NCBI RefSeq assembly: GCF_900230195.1
Contig: NZ_OCNE01000003.1
Span: 1 to 64,000 of the forward strand
DNA length: 64,000 nucleotides
Origin: Streptomyces zhaozhouensis
GTDB taxonomy: Bacteria > Actinomycetota > Actinomycetes > Streptomycetales > Streptomycetaceae
Direction of reading: 5' to 3'
In this document: positions 35,676-48,955 of the stretch, in pieces
Layout: each line of letters begins with the position of its first letter
How positions within the stretch are numbered: position 1 is the first letter of the stretch
Notes under the pieces: model-generated
Told to the model about the DNA's origin: nothing
What the model saw: only the letters and a program-made list of their open reading frames with translations
Database searches by the model: none
Program-made: the position numbers and the translations under genes

Positions 35676-37831
35676 ATGTCGTCGGGGTCCATCCGCACCC
35701 ATGCCGAGGGCCCCTCGCGGTGGGTGAGCCGCTGGGCCCGCGCGGTCTTCAGCGCGGCGGCCAGCGCGCCCCCGTCGTCCGGGGGGACGCGGACCAGCAC
35801 CCGGTCCCACTGCTCGCCGGCCGGCGGCTCCCCCGCCCTGCGGGGACGCCCGGCCGGAGGAACCGGCAGGGGCACCGGCCCCAACACCTCAGCCGCGGGC
35901 GGCAGTTCGGCCACGGACAGCAGCCCGGCCACCGCGTCGGGCGGCCCCGTGACCGCCGCCATCCGGGAGACCGGCGGGAAGCCGAGCGCCTCCCGGTCGG
36001 CCAGCTCACGCAGCGCGTGCCCCGCCGGGTCCCAGCGGACCAGCGACTGCACGGGCCGCAGCGTCGGCTCCGCCAGGGCCACCGCGACGCCGCCGGCCTC
36101 CCGCCCCCTGGCCAGCGCCGCCGCGTTGAGCCAGCGGCGCAGCGCCTCCTCGCCGGCCCGCAGGTCCGGACGGCCCAGCAGCGCCCAGCCGTCGAGCAGC
36201 AGCACGGCCGCGTATCCCGGACCCTCCGCGACCGGCTCGGCGCCCGGGGTGCTGACGACCAACGCCGGCTCGTCCGGGACGGTGGCCAGCACATGGTCCC
36301 GGCCCGAGGTGCGCACCGGGACGCCGGGGAAGGCGCGGCCCAGCTCCTCCGCGGTGCGCCGGGCGCCGATCACCACGGCCCGCAGCCGCCGCCCGCCGCA
36401 CTCCGCGCAGCTCCACTCCGCGTGAACCGTGCCGCACCAGCCGCAGCGCAGCTCCTCCCCCCGGCCGACCGACACCAACGGCCCCCGGCAGCCCGCGCAG
36501 CGCGCCGGCTCGCGGCAGCGGGCGCAGGCCAGCCGGGGCGCGTACCCGCGACGCGGCACCTGGACCAGCACCGGCCCGCCGGCCAGCCCGTCCCGCAGCA
36601 CCCGCCAGGCCAGCGTCGGCAGCCGGGCGACGCGCGCGCCCTCGTCCCGCTCCTCGTCCTCCTCCGCGACGGTGCGCAGCAGGGGAGCCGCCGCCCGGAG
36701 GGTCTCCCGCGCGGGAGCCAACGGCCTCGCCCAGCCGCCCCGCACCAGCCGCGCCGCCTCGGCCGAGTGCGCGTGGCCGCCCAGCAGCATCCCCGCCTCC
36801 TGCTGTGCGGCGCGCAGCAACAACACGTCGCGGGCGTGCGGTTGGGGCGCGTGGACATCGCGGTGCGCCGGGTCGCCGTCGTCCCAGAGGGCGACGAGCC
36901 CCAACGAGCGGACGGGCGCGAACATCGCGGCCCGGGTGCCGACGACGCAGCGCACCGCCCCCCGGTGGAGGGTGAGCCAGCGCCGGTACCGCGCCTCGGG
37001 ACCGGAGTCGGCGGTCAGCAGCACATGGTGCCCGGGGCCGAGCAGCGCGGTGAGCGCCGCGTCGACCCGGGCGGCGGCCCGGCCGTCCGGCAGCACCGCC
37101 AGCGCCCCGCGCCCGGAGGCGAGCGCGGCGGCCAGCGCCGTCGCCAGCTCCGCCGGCCACCCGGGGCCCGGCAGCGCGCTCCACACGGCGCGGGGCGCGC
37201 GCCCCTCGGCGAGCGCCGTCAGAAAGGCCGCGCCATGCGGGTAACGCGCCCATCCGCCGGGCGCGGGCACCGCGGGCGGCGGGGGCGGGTCGGGCGTCGC
37301 GGCGCGTTCGGCCCTGGCCATCCGGGGCGGGATCGCCAGCCGCACCACGTCGGCCAACGCCCCGGCGCAGCGGTCGGCGACGGCGCGGCAGAGCGCCAAC
37401 AGCTCGGGGGTGAGCACCGGTTCCGGCGAGAGCACCTGCGCCAACGGGGCCAGCACCCCCGTGAAGTCGCTGTCGGCACGGCGCTCCACCACATACCCGT
37501 TGACCAGACCGCCGCCCTCGCGTCGGCCCTCGCGCTGCCCCGCGCCGAACCGGACGCGGACCCTGACCCCCGGCCGCGCGTCGGCGTCCAGCGCGGCGGG
37601 CACCGCGTAGTCGAAGCAGCGGTCGAGGTGGATCAGCCCCTTGTCGACCAGGACGCGGGCGACCGGCAGCCGCTCGGCGAGCGGCGCGTTCCGCCAGGTC
37701 CTGGGCCTGGCGCGGGGCAGCGCGCGCTCCCGGACGGCGGCCCTGATCAACGCGAGCTGCTCGGGCCCCTCCTCGGGGTGCGACTTCTCCGGACCGTCCT
37801 CCGGACGCGACGAAGCGCCGGCCTCACTCAT
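35669..37831 (-). CDS. priA: PriA-like primosome protein without helicase motifs
   Basis: The 720-residue protein belongs to the actinobacterial PriA group. The N-terminal 3'-DNA-binding domain (about 50-150: DKGLIHLDRCFDYAVPAALD, GVRVRVRFGAG) is intact, and the zinc-binding domain contains eight cysteines arranged as CARC, CAGC, CGWC and CAEC (about 440-485). The middle region, which normally carries the Walker A motif GxGKT and a DEEH/DEAH box, shows no GKT; at the expected position of the box it reads WDDGD. It is therefore a structural homologue without ATPase activity, probably a protein-DNA adaptor in replication restart. This is common to Streptomyces and Mycobacterium annotated probable PriA. 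Confidence 0.88.
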   Translation of the reverse strand: MSEAGASSRPEDGPEKSHPEEGPEQLALIRAAVRERALPRARPRTWRNAPLAERLPVARVLVDKGLIHLDRCFDYAVPAALDADARPGVRVRVRFGAGQREGRREGGGLVNGYVVERRADSDFTGVLAPLAQVLSPEPVLTPELLALCRAVADRCAGALADVVRLAIPPRMARAERAATPDPPPPPAVPAPGGWARYPHGAAFLTALAEGRAPRAVWSALPGPGWPAELATALAAALASGRGALAVLPDGRAAARVDAALTALLGPGHHVLLTADSGPEARYRRWLTLHRGAVRCVVGTRAAMFAPVRSLGLVALWDDGDPAHRDVHAPQPHARDVLLLRAAQQEAGMLLGGHAHSAEAARLVRGGWARPLAPARETLRAAAPLLRTVAEEDEERDEGARVARLPTLAWRVLRDGLAGGPVLVQVPRRGYAPRLACARCREPARCAGCRGPLVSVGRGEELRCGWCGTVHAEWSCAECGGRRLRAVVIGARRTAEELGRAFPGVPVRTSGRDHVLATVPDEPALVVSTPGAEPVAEGPGYAAVLLLDGWALLGRPDLRAGEEALRRWLNAAALARGREAGGVAVALAEPTLRPVQSLVRWDPAGHALRELADREALGFPPVSRMAAVTGPPDAVAGLLSVAELPPAAEVLGPVPLPVPPAGRPRRAGEPPAGEQWDRVLVRVPPDDGGALAAALKTARAQRLTHREGPSAWVRMDPDDIG

Positions 37832-37903
37832 CCGGCCAGTACATCAGACGGCTCGGACAGGGAGACCGGCGCTTCGCGGGCGAACGGCCCGCAGGCCCCT
37901 CGC

Positions 37904-39112
37904 TCAGAGCCCGGCGGCGGCGCGCAGCGCGTCCACGCGGTCGGTGCGCTCCCAGGTGAAGTCGGCCAGTTCACGGCCGAAGTGGCCGTAGGCGGCGGTC
38001 TGGGCGTAGATCGGCCGCATCAGGTCCAGGTCGCGGATGATCGCGGCCGGACGCAGGTCGAAGACCTCCGTGATGGCCTGCTCGATCCGCTCAGCCGGGA
38101 CGGAGGCCGTGCCGAAGGTCTCGACGAACAGGCCGACCGGCTCCGCCTTGCCGATGGCGTAGGCGACCTGCACCTCGCAGCGGGTGGCCAGACCGGCGGC
38201 GACCACGTTCTTGGCGACCCAGCGCATGGCGTAGGCGGCGGAACGGTCCACCTTCGACGGGTCCTTGCCGGAGAAGGCGCCGCCGCCGTGGCGGGCCATG
38301 CCGCCGTAGGTGTCGATGATGATCTTGCGTCCGGTCAGCCCGGCGTCGCCCATCGGGCCGCCGATCTCGAACCGGCCGGTCGGGTTGACCAGCAGCCGGT
38401 AGTTCTCCGTGTCGAGCTTGATGCCGTCGGTCAGCAGCGCCTTGAGCTCGGGCTCGACCACGAACTCCTGGATGTCGGGCGCCAGCAGCGAGTCGAGGTC
38501 GATGTCGGAGGCGTGCTGGCTGGAGACGACCACGGTGTCCAGCCGGACCGCCTTGTCACCGTCGTACTCGATGGTGACCTGGGTCTTCCCGTCGGGGCGC
38601 AGGTAGGGAATGGTGCCGTTCCTGCGGACCTCCGAGAGGCGGCCGGAGAGGCGGTGCGCCAGCCGGATCGGGAGCGGCATCAGCTCGGGGGTCTCGTCGC
38701 AGGCGTACCCGAACATCAGGCCCTGGTCACCGGCGCCCTGCTTCTCCAGGTCGTCCTCGGTGCCGCCGACGCGCGACTCGTAGGCGTCGTCGACGCCCTG
38801 CGCGATGTCGGGTGACTGGGCGCCGATGGACACCGAGACACCGCAGGAGGCACCGTCGAAGCCCTTCTTCGACGAGTCGTAGCCGATCTCCAGGATCTTG
38901 TTCCGCACCAGGGTGGCGATGTCGGCGTAGGCCTTGGTGGTGACCTCGCCCGCGACATGGACCAGTCCGGTGGTGATCATGGTCTCGACGGCGACCCGGG
39001 AGGCCGGGTCCTCGGTGAGAAGGGCGTCCAGAATGGTGTCGCTGATCTGGTCGGCGATCTTGTCCGGGTGGCCCTCGGTCACGGACTCTGAGGTGAACAG
39101 ACGACGGGACAC
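37904..39112 (-). CDS. metK: S-adenosylmethionine synthetase
   Basis: MetK makes SAM from methionine and ATP. The 402-residue protein has [19 protein letters not shown], the [16 protein letters not shown] motif, and the phosphate loop [17 protein letters not shown]. All catalytic residues seem present. GTG 39112 start. No S-box or other SAM riboswitch was visible in the 190-bp gap upstream, which contains a coaBC terminator and a probable metK promoter. Confidence 0.97.
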   Translation of the reverse strand: MSRRLFTSESVTEGHPDKIADQISDTILDALLTEDPASRVAVETMITTGLVHVAGEVTTKAYADIATLVRNKILEIGYDSSKKGFDGASCGVSVSIGAQSPDIAQGVDDAYESRVGGTEDDLEKQGAGDQGLMFGYACDETPELMPLPIRLAHRLSGRLSEVRRNGTIPYLRPDGKTQVTIEYDGDKAVRLDTVVVSSQHASDIDLDSLLAPDIQEFVVEPELKALLTDGIKLDTENYRLLVNPTGRFEIGGPMGDAGLTGRKIIIDTYGGMARHGGGAFSGKDPSKVDRSAAYAMRWVAKNVVAAGLATRCEVQVAYAIGKAEPVGLFVETFGTASVPAERIEQAITEVFDLRPAAIIRDLDLMRPIYAQTAAYGHFGRELADFTWERTDRVDALRAAAGL

Positions 39113-39251
39113 AACGCTCCCTGGGGTTGCAGCGGCTGCTGACTATGCTTCCGAGCCCGGTGGGACCGGGATCGGCATCGCACAGTGTATCCGCAGAGGG
39201 CCCTCCGGGCAGAGTGATCCACGAAGGGATTCCGGCGCGCATCCCGGGCGT

Positions 39252-39298
39252 GCCCGCCGGCGGACACGCCGGCGGGCGCCGGGGGGCACGCCCCCGGC
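39252..39298 (-). terminator. Tandem hairpins after coaBC
   Basis: Hairpin 1 (39252-39277) has perfect 11-bp arms, GCCCGCCGGCG and CGCCGGCGGGC, with a GACA loop. Hairpin 2 (39278-39298) has GCCGGGGG and CCCCCGGC arms. They lie directly after the coaBC stop on the minus strand. No U run, but very stable. Confidence 0.75.
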
Positions 39299-39304
39299 CG
39301 GCGT

Positions 39305-40516
39305 TCAGCGCGTCGCCAGGCGGCGCAGCACGGCGTCCCAGAGCAGATCGGCGAGGGCTTCCTTGGGCCCGAGCGGAACGGGGGTCTCGCCGCCGTCCGC
39401 GTCCAGGATGACCGCCTCGTTCTCGTCGGTGCCGAAGGCGAGCCCGCCGCCGACCTCGTTGACCACCAGCAGGTCGCAGCCCTTGCGGGCGAGCTTGGCG
39501 CGCCCGCCGGCCAGCACGTTCTCCGTCTCGGCGGCGAAGCCGACGACCACCTGCCCGGGGCGGCGCTCGGCGGACAGCTCGGCCAGGATGTCGGGGTTGC
39601 GCACCAGCGCGATCGGGTCCGGCTCGACGCCGTCGCGCTTCTTGATCTTCTGCTCGACGGTCCTGGCCGGCCGGAAGTCCGCGACGGCGGCGGCCATCAC
39701 CAGCACGTCGGCCTCGGCGGCCTCCCGGCGCATCGCGGCGCGCAACTCCCCGGCGCTGCCCACGCGTTCCACCCGGACGCCCGCGGGCTCCGGCAGCGCG
39801 GTGTTCGCGGCGACCAGGGTGACCTCGGCGCCCCTGGCCTGTGCGGTGCGGGCCAGGGCGTAGCCCTGCTTGCCCGAGGAGTGGTTGCCCAGATACCGCA
39901 CCGGGTCCAGCGGCTCCCTGGTGCCGCCGGCGCTGATCACCACGCGACGGCCGGCCAGGTCGGGGGCCCCGGCGGCGGTCCCCCGCGCCAGCACCCGGCG
40001 GGCCACCTCGAAGAGCGCGGCCGGGTCGGGCAGCCGGCCCTTGCCGGTGTCGGCGCCGGTCAGCCGGCCGACGGCCGGCTCGACGACCAGGGCGCCGCGC
40101 TCCCGCAGGGTGGCGACGTTGTCGACGGTCGCCGGGTGCTCCCACATCTCGGTGTGCATGGCGGGGGCGAACACGACGGGGGCGCGGGTGGTCAGCAGCA
40201 CGTTGGTCAGCAGGTCGTCGGCGCGCCCGGTGGCCGCCCTGGCCAGCAGGTCGGCGGTGGCGGGCGCGATCACCACGAGATCGGCCTCGCGGCCGATCCG
40301 CACGTGCGGCACCTCGGCCACGTCGTCCCAGACCTCGGTGTGGACGGGACGCCCGGAGAGCGCCGCCCAGGTGGGGGCGCCGACGAAACGCAGCGCGGAG
40401 GCGGTGGGCACCACCCGGACCGCGTGTCCCGACTCGGTGAACAGGCGCAGCAGCTCACACGCCTTGTACGCGGCGATGCCGCCGCCCACGCCCAGTACGA
40501 CCTCGGGCCGACCCAT
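39305..40516 (-). CDS. coaBC: Phosphopantothenoylcysteine decarboxylase/synthetase
   Basis: CoaBC carries out two steps of coenzyme A synthesis. The 403-residue fusion has the FMN-dependent CoaC domain (about 1-180: GVGGGIAAYKACELL, catalytic His in EVPHVRIGREAD, PAMHTEMW) and the CTP-dependent CoaB domain (about 185-403: ISAGGTREPLDPVRYLGN and the HSSGKQGYALA loop, KIKKRDG). The usual PAMN motif reads PAMH here. The start at ATG 40516 fits the family. A very strong palindrome lies between it and rpoZ. Confidence 0.96.
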   Translation of the reverse strand: MGRPEVVLGVGGGIAAYKACELLRLFTESGHAVRVVPTASALRFVGAPTWAALSGRPVHTEVWDDVAEVPHVRIGREADLVVIAPATADLLARAATGRADDLLTNVLLTTRAPVVFAPAMHTEMWEHPATVDNVATLRERGALVVEPAVGRLTGADTGKGRLPDPAALFEVARRVLARGTAAGAPDLAGRRVVISAGGTREPLDPVRYLGNHSSGKQGYALARTAQARGAEVTLVAANTALPEPAGVRVERVGSAGELRAAMRREAAEADVLVMAAAVADFRPARTVEQKIKKRDGVEPDPIALVRNPDILAELSAERRPGQVVVGFAAETENVLAGGRAKLARKGCDLLVVNEVGGGLAFGTDENEAVILDADGGETPVPLGPKEALADLLWDAVLRRLATR

Positions 40517-40582
40517 GGCCTGTCCCCTTTCCTGAGTGTCCCGGAGAGCCCCGGCAAGCCCGCGCCTGCGCACGGGCGGGCC

Positions 40583-40638
40583 ACGCGCACGGATCCCCGC
40601 GCCCCCGGAGCTCCGGGGGCGCGGGGATCCGTGCGCGT
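40583..40638. terminator. 56-bp perfect palindrome between rpoZ and coaBC
   Basis: Every base of 40583-40638 pairs with its mirror, 28 bp per arm with no spacer (centre GGAG|CTCC). The arms include GGATCC and CGCGCCCCCGGAG. It probably folds as a long hairpin terminating the gmk-rpoZ transcript, or forms a cruciform. The region lies 40 bp downstream of the rpoZ stop. Confidence 0.85.
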
Positions 40639-40678
40639 CACGCGTGGGCGGACCCGAAGAAGATCGCCCGGACAGGGC

Positions 40679-40951
40679 CTAGTCGGTGGCGCCCTCGATG
40701 GCCTCGGAGGTGAGCAGACCGGCGTTGATCTCGCGGAGCGAGATGGACAGCGGCTTCTCGTGGACGTGGGTGTCCACCAGCGGACCGACGTACTCCAGCA
40801 GGCCCTCGCCCAGCTGTGAGTAGTACGCGTTGATCTGGCGGGCGCGCTTGGCCGCGTAGATCACCAGGCTGTACTTGGAGTCGGTCGCCTCAAGCAGCTC
40901 GTCGATCGGCGGGTTGATGATGCCCTCGGGCGTGGTGATGGAAGAGGACAC
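40679..40951 (-). CDS. rpoZ: RNA polymerase omega subunit
   Basis: The 90-residue omega subunit helps assemble RNA polymerase by holding the beta' C-terminus. It has the conserved [20 protein letters not shown] helix and [11 protein letters not shown] segment, with the actinobacterial C-terminal [19 protein letters not shown]. Starts at GTG 40951. It follows gmk by 59 bp and precedes the large palindrome. Confidence 0.95.
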   Translation of the reverse strand: MSSSITTPEGIINPPIDELLEATDSKYSLVIYAAKRARQINAYYSQLGEGLLEYVGPLVDTHVHEKPLSISLREINAGLLTSEAIEGATD

Positions 40952-41010
40952 GCTCTGCCTTCCGGTGGGTTTCGGGGGACCTCGGCCGCTGGACGGCGCG
41001 GCCCCCGGGA

Positions 41011-41562
41011 TCAGCGAATCAAGGCTAGCAGCTCGGCGGAGACCTCCTCGACGGAGGTGTTGACAAGCGTCACGTCGAACTCCGTCTCGGCCGCCAGCTC
41101 GGTCCTGGCGACGGCCAGCCGGCGCTCGACGACCTCGGGCGCCTCGGTGCCCCGGCCGGTGAGCCGGCGGACCAGCTCCTCCCAGCTGGGCGGGGCGAGG
41201 AAGACCAGCCGGGCGTCCGGCATGGACTCCCTGACGAGTCTGGCGCCCTGGAGGTCGATCTCCAGGAGCACCGGCTCCCCGGCCTCCAGCCGCTCGACGA
41301 CGGGGAGGCGCGGCGTGCCGTAGCGGTTCCCCGCGAACTCGGCCCACTCCAGCAGCTCGCCGTTGGCGACCAGCTTGTCGAACTCCTCGTCGCCGACGAA
41401 GTAGTAGTGGGTGCCGTGCCGCTCCCCGGGCCGCGGATGGCGGGTGGTGGCGGAGACGGACAGCCACACCTCCGGGTGAGCCTTGCGCATGTGAGCGACG
41501 ACCGTGCTCTTGCCGACCCCCGAGGGGCCGGAGAGCACGGTCAGTCGCGAACGATCGGTCAT
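41011..41562 (-). CDS. gmk: Guanylate kinase
   Basis: Gmk phosphorylates GMP to GDP. The 183-residue P-loop kinase has [11 protein letters not shown] (about residues 12-22), the GMP-binding [32 protein letters not shown] and [17 protein letters not shown] 41562, 280 bp after the sIHF stop and its terminator. Located with rpoZ, as in many actinobacteria, linking GTP pools with the transcription machinery only by operon. Confidence 0.96.
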   Translation of the reverse strand: MTDRSRLTVLSGPSGVGKSTVVAHMRKAHPEVWLSVSATTRHPRPGERHGTHYYFVGDEEFDKLVANGELLEWAEFAGNRYGTPRLPVVERLEAGEPVLLEIDLQGARLVRESMPDARLVFLAPPSWEELVRRLTGRGTEAPEVVERRLAVARTELAAETEFDVTLVNTSVEEVSAELLALIR

Positions 41563-41793
41563 ACCGACGATTATCCCGCTTCCCGCGCCGCTGAGGAAAA
41601 TCCCGTCACCGGGCGCGGAGCGATCCGCGGGGGCGGGAGGACCGGGCGCGTCGTCGGGATCCTCGTGGGTCGGCGCGCGACCTCACCGGCCACACGGCCG
41701 GGCGGCCCCCCGCGACGACACGGTGCGTCCCCGAACCCGCCGGGCCCGGAGGAACCGGATCGCGGCCCCGGGCGCGGTACCGGGGCGGAGGGC

Positions 41794-41814
41794 CCCCCGG
41801 ACGACGTCCGGGGG
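41794..41814 (-). terminator. Terminator after sihF
   Basis: Perfect 9-bp arms (CCCCCGGAC and GTCCGGGGG) with loop GAC lie 29 bp after the sihF stop. There is no U run. It probably ends the monocistronic sihF transcript. Confidence 0.7.
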
Positions 41815-41842
41815 AACCACGAGGAACCGGAGGACGCGCGAC

Positions 41843-42160
41843 CTACGCGCTGCCGAACTCGCGCTCCAGGGACGCGATCTGGTTGGAGCCGAGCCCGCGG
41901 ACCCGGCGGCTCTCGGAGATGCCGAGCCGCTCCATGATCTGGCGGGCGCGGACCTTGCCGACGCCGGGCATCGACTCAAGAAGGGCGCTCACCTTCATCT
42001 TGCCGATCACGTCGTTCTCCTGGCCCTGCTTGATGACCTCTTGCAGGGAGGCGCCGGAGTGCTTGAGCCGATTCTTGACCTCGGCGCGCTCCCGGCGAGC
42101 CGCGGCGGCCTTCTCAAGCGCGGCTGCGCGCTGTTCAGGGGTAAGGGGCGGAAGAGCCAC
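41843..42160 (-). CDS. sihF: Actinobacterial integration host factor sIHF
   Basis: The 105-residue nucleoid protein binds DNA without sequence specificity and affects supercoiling, sporulation and antibiotic production in S. coelicolor. It has the long N-terminal helix (ALEKAAAARRERAEVKNRLK), VIGKMKVSALLESMPGVGKV, and a helix-two-turns-helix motif (PGVGKVRARQIMERLGI). Start GTG at 42160. Separated from pyrF by a 340-bp gap with its own promoter. Confidence 0.95.
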   Translation of the reverse strand: MALPPLTPEQRAAALEKAAAARRERAEVKNRLKHSGASLQEVIKQGQENDVIGKMKVSALLESMPGVGKVRARQIMERLGISESRRVRGLGSNQIASLEREFGSA

Positions 42161-42500
42161 GCCTACGTCACCTCGGGTGTCGAACTGGTCGGATACGGAA
42201 CGGTGAGGAACCTAGTGGCCCTTCACCAGCGGAGCAACGAGCAACGCGCTCGGCTGCTCCGCTCTCGACGGAGACTAGCGGCCGGGACGGCAATAAGTCA
42301 GGGAGAATCGACAAAAAGTCCAGGTCAGCTATGGAGCTTCGGCGACATGTCGGACATATGCCCACGGTTCTCGGTGGAGTTGACGCTCTCAGGAACGTTT
42401 CGGCGGCTTGCTCGTTGACCTCGGAGCACCGCCGACGACCGGTGGCGCGGCTCCGGCCTGCCCGTTCCGTCCCGTTCGCGCCCCGCCGGGCGGGCCCGGG
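42161..42500. other. sihF promoter region
   Basis: The 340-bp gap between pyrF and sihF is AT-rich in the middle. A candidate minus-strand promoter has TGACTT (42295-42300) and TAGTCT (42272-42277), 17 bp apart, giving a long 5' leader of roughly 105 bp. No gene in it. Confidence 0.45.
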
Positions 42501-43364
42501 TCAACCGAGGACCCGGGCCACCGCCGCCGCCTCGCGCTCGGCCGCCGCGCGCAGGCCGGCCTCCGAGGGGCCCTCGCGCAGCACCGAGCGGCTCGCCGAG
42601 GGCAGCACCTGGCCGAGCGCGGCGCCGAAGACCCGGGGCAGGTCGTCGGCGGTAGCGCCCTGCGCGCCGAGGCCGGGCGCCAGGAGGGGGCCGTTGATGG
42701 TCAGTTCGAGGGATGAGTCCCGGTTCGTCGCGCCGACCACCGCGCCGAAGGAGCCCCAGGGCTCGGCGCCCGCGTTCTCCCGCGCGAGCCGGTCCAGCAC
42801 CGACTGGGCCAGCGGCACGCCCGACGCGGTGCGGGCGGTCTGCGGCTCGGCGCCCTCCGGGTTGGAGGTGCGGGCCAGCACGAACGCCCCGGCGCCGTCC
42901 GCGCGGGCGCGCTCCAGCGCGGGGCGCAGCGACTCGTAGCCCAGATAGGGCGCGAGGGTCACCGCGTCGCAGCGCAGCGGGGCGCCCGCGCCGAAGTACG
43001 CGCCGGCGTACGCCGTGACGGTCGAGCCGATGTCGCCGCGCTTGACGTCCAGCAACACCAGCGCCCCGGCCGACCTGGCGTCGGCGACGGCGCGTTCCAG
43101 CACGGCGGCCCCGCGCGCGCCGTGGCGTTCGTAGAAGGCGGACTGCGGCTTCAGCACCGCGACCCGGTCGGCGAGTGCCGCCACCACGGTGTCGGTGAAA
43201 CGGGCGAGCCCCGAGGCGTCGTCGTCCAGCCCCCAGGCCGCCAGCAGCTCGGGGTGCGGGTCGATGCCGACGCAGAGCGGGCCGCGCCGGTCCATGGCGT
43301 GGCGCAGCCGGGCGCCGAACGGGGCCGGCGGCGGGACGGGGGCGTTCGGCGCGGCGTCGGTCAC
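42501..43364 (-). CDS. pyrF: Orotidine 5'-phosphate decarboxylase
   Basis: The last enzyme of UMP synthesis. The 287-residue protein is the longer actinobacterial PyrF class, with [27 protein letters not shown], the catalytic [18 protein letters not shown] (KxxxK/D pair), and GVVGATN-like [11 protein letters not shown]. The GTG start overlaps the pyrD stop as GTGA (43361-43364). It ends the pyr operon. Confidence 0.96.
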   Translation of the reverse strand: MTDAAPNAPVPPPAPFGARLRHAMDRRGPLCVGIDPHPELLAAWGLDDDASGLARFTDTVVAALADRVAVLKPQSAFYERHGARGAAVLERAVADARSAGALVLLDVKRGDIGSTVTAYAGAYFGAGAPLRCDAVTLAPYLGYESLRPALERARADGAGAFVLARTSNPEGAEPQTARTASGVPLAQSVLDRLARENAGAEPWGSFGAVVGATNRDSSLELTINGPLLAPGLGAQGATADDLPRVFGAALGQVLPSASRSVLREGPSEAGLRAAAEREAAAVARVLG

Positions 43365-44496
43365 GGGTGGGAACTCCTCACGTCCGCGCCGACGGCGTCG
43401 GCGAGTGTGGTGTGCGGGCTGGCCGCCAACCGCCGGGCCAGGCCCCGGTGGAGAGCGCTGGTCCAGCCGGGTCCCGCGTAGACGAAGCCGCTGTAGCCCT
43501 GGACCAGGGTGGCGCCGGCGAGCACGCGCTCCCACACGTCGTCGGCGTTCTCCACACCGCCGACGCCGATCAGGGTGACGCGGTCGCCGACCCGGGCGTA
43601 GAGCCGGCGGAGCACGGCGAGCGAACGCTCCCGCAGCGGGGCGCCCGAGAGGCCGCCGGCGCCGAGGGCGGCGACCGCCTCGGGGCGGGCACGCAGGCCC
43701 TCGCGGGAGACGGTGGTGTTGGTGGCGATGATCCCGTCCAGGCCCAACGCGACGGCCAGGTCGGCGACCTGGTCCAGGTCCTCGTCGGCGAGGTCGGGCG
43801 CGATCTTCACCAGCAGCGGCACCCTCCGGTCGGGAACGGAGCGGTCGGCCGCCTCGCGGACCGCCGTCAGCAGCGGACGCAGCCGGCTGGTGGCCTGGAG
43901 GTCGCGCAGTCCCGGGGTGTTGGGCGAGGAGACATTGACGACCAGATAGTCGGCATGGCGCGCCAGGCGTTCGGTGCTGGTGACGTAGTCCTGGACGGCA
44001 TCCGATTCGGGGACGGCCTTGGTCTTGCCGATGTTGACGCCGAGCGCGGGGCGGTCGGAGCCGAGGGCGGCGAGACGCGCGGCGACGGCCGCCGAGCCCT
44101 CGTTGTTGAAGCCCATCCGGTTGACCAGCGCGCGGTCGGTGGGCACCCGGAAGAGCCGCGGCGTGGGGTTGCCGGGCTGCGGCTGGCCGGTGACGGTGCC
44201 GATCTCGACGAAGTCGAAGCCGAGCAGCGCCAGGCCGCGGACGCCCACCGCGTTCTTGTCGAAGCCGGCGGCCAGGCCGAACGGTCCCGGCAGCCGCATC
44301 CCCAGCGCCTCGACGGCCAGGGCCGGGTGCGGGGGCGCGAAGCGGGCGGCGACGGCGGCGCGCAGCCCGGGGACGCGCGCCGCGAGCCGGATCAACGCGA
44401 ACGCGCCGTGGTGGGCGCGCTCCGCGTCGATCCGACGCAGCACCGTGCGGTAGGCCAGCCGGTAGAGACGGTGGTCGCGCGGGTCGCGTGCGGCGC

Positions 44497-44500
<4 letters not shown>
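43361..44500 (-). CDS. pyrD: Dihydroorotate dehydrogenase, class 2
   Basis: The 379-residue FMN enzyme oxidises dihydroorotate with quinone. The N-terminal helix ([19 protein letters not shown]) is the membrane- and quinone-binding part of class 2. FMN and substrate contacts are [10 protein letters not shown], and [10 protein letters not shown] (catalytic Ser), [12 protein letters not shown] and [12 protein letters not shown] overlaps the carB stop (ATGA). Confidence 0.96.
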
Positions 44501-47809
<3,309 letters not shown>

Positions 47810-47817
<8 letters not shown>

Positions 47818-48955
47818 GCTGGTCCTCCATCAGGGAGACGAAGCGGTCGAAGAGATAGGCGGCGTCGTGCGGCCCGGCGGCCGCCTCCGGGTGGTACTGC
47901 ACGCTGAAGGCGGGCCGATCCACCAGCCGCAGCCCCTCGACCACGTTGTCGTTGAGGCAGACATGGGAGACCTCGGCGGGGCCGAACGGGGTCTTCGCCG
48001 TCGCGTCCAGCGGTGCGTCGACGGCGAAGCCGTGGTTGTGCGCGGTGACCTCGACCCGGCCGGTGGACAGGTCCTTGACCGGCTGGTTGATGCCCCGGTG
48101 GCCGTACTTGAGCTTGTAGGTGGGGAAGCCGAGGGCGCGGCCGAAGACCTGGTTGCCCAGGCAGATCCCGAAGAGCGGGGTGCCGCGCTCCAGCACGCCG
48201 CGCATCAGTTCGACCGGGTGGTCGGCGGTGCCCGGGTCGCCGGGGCCGTTGGAGAAGAACACCCCGTCGGGCCGGGCCGCGTAGACCGTCTCCAGGTCGG
48301 CGGTGGCGGGCAGCACGTGCACCTCGACGCCGCGCTCGGCCATCCGCCGGGGGGTCATGCCCTTGATACCGAGGTCGACGGCGGCCACCGTGAACCGCCG
48401 GGGCCCGACGGCCTCCACGACGTAGGGCTCCTCGGTGGCGACCTCGTCGAAGAGCGGCGCGCCGACCATGGCGGGCGCGGAACGGACCCGCTCCAGCCGG
48501 GCCGCCGGCCCCTCGGCGAGCGCGTCGCCGGAGAAGATCCCGCACCGCATCGCGCCGCGTTCCCGCAGGTGGCGGGTGAGGGCACGGGTGTCGACGCCCT
48601 GGATGCCGACGATGCCCTGGGTGGCCAGCTCCTCGTCCAGGCCCCGGCGCGAACGCCAGTTGGACGGCGCGCGGGCCGGGTCGCGCACCACATAGCCGGC
48701 GACCCAGATCCGGCGGGACTCGGGGTCCTCGTCGTTGACGCCGGTGTTGCCGACGTGCGGGGCGGTCATGACGACGATCTGGCGATGGTAGGACGGGTCG
48801 GTCAGGGTCTCCTGGTAGCCGGTCATGCCGGTGGAGAAGACGGCCTCGCCGTGGGTCTCGCCCACCGCGCCGTACGCCAGGCCGGTGAAGACCCGGCCGT
48901 CCTCCAGGACCAGCTCGGCGGGGGTCCTTCCGCCGGGCCGGGTGATGGCGTTCAT
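47810..48955 (-). CDS. carA: Carbamoyl-phosphate synthase, small subunit
   Basis: The 381-residue glutaminase delivers ammonia to CarB. The N-terminal domain (about 1-165: [33 protein letters not shown]) and the C-terminal class I glutamine amidotransferase domain (about 190-375) are complete, with catalytic Cys in LFGICLGNQ and His/Glu in [14 protein letters not shown] 48955, overlapping the PH-protein stop by 4 bp. Confidence 0.97.

Noticed and set aside
39113..39251. SAM riboswitch upstream of metK
   Set aside because: No S-box core or kink-turn sequences recognised on the minus strand.
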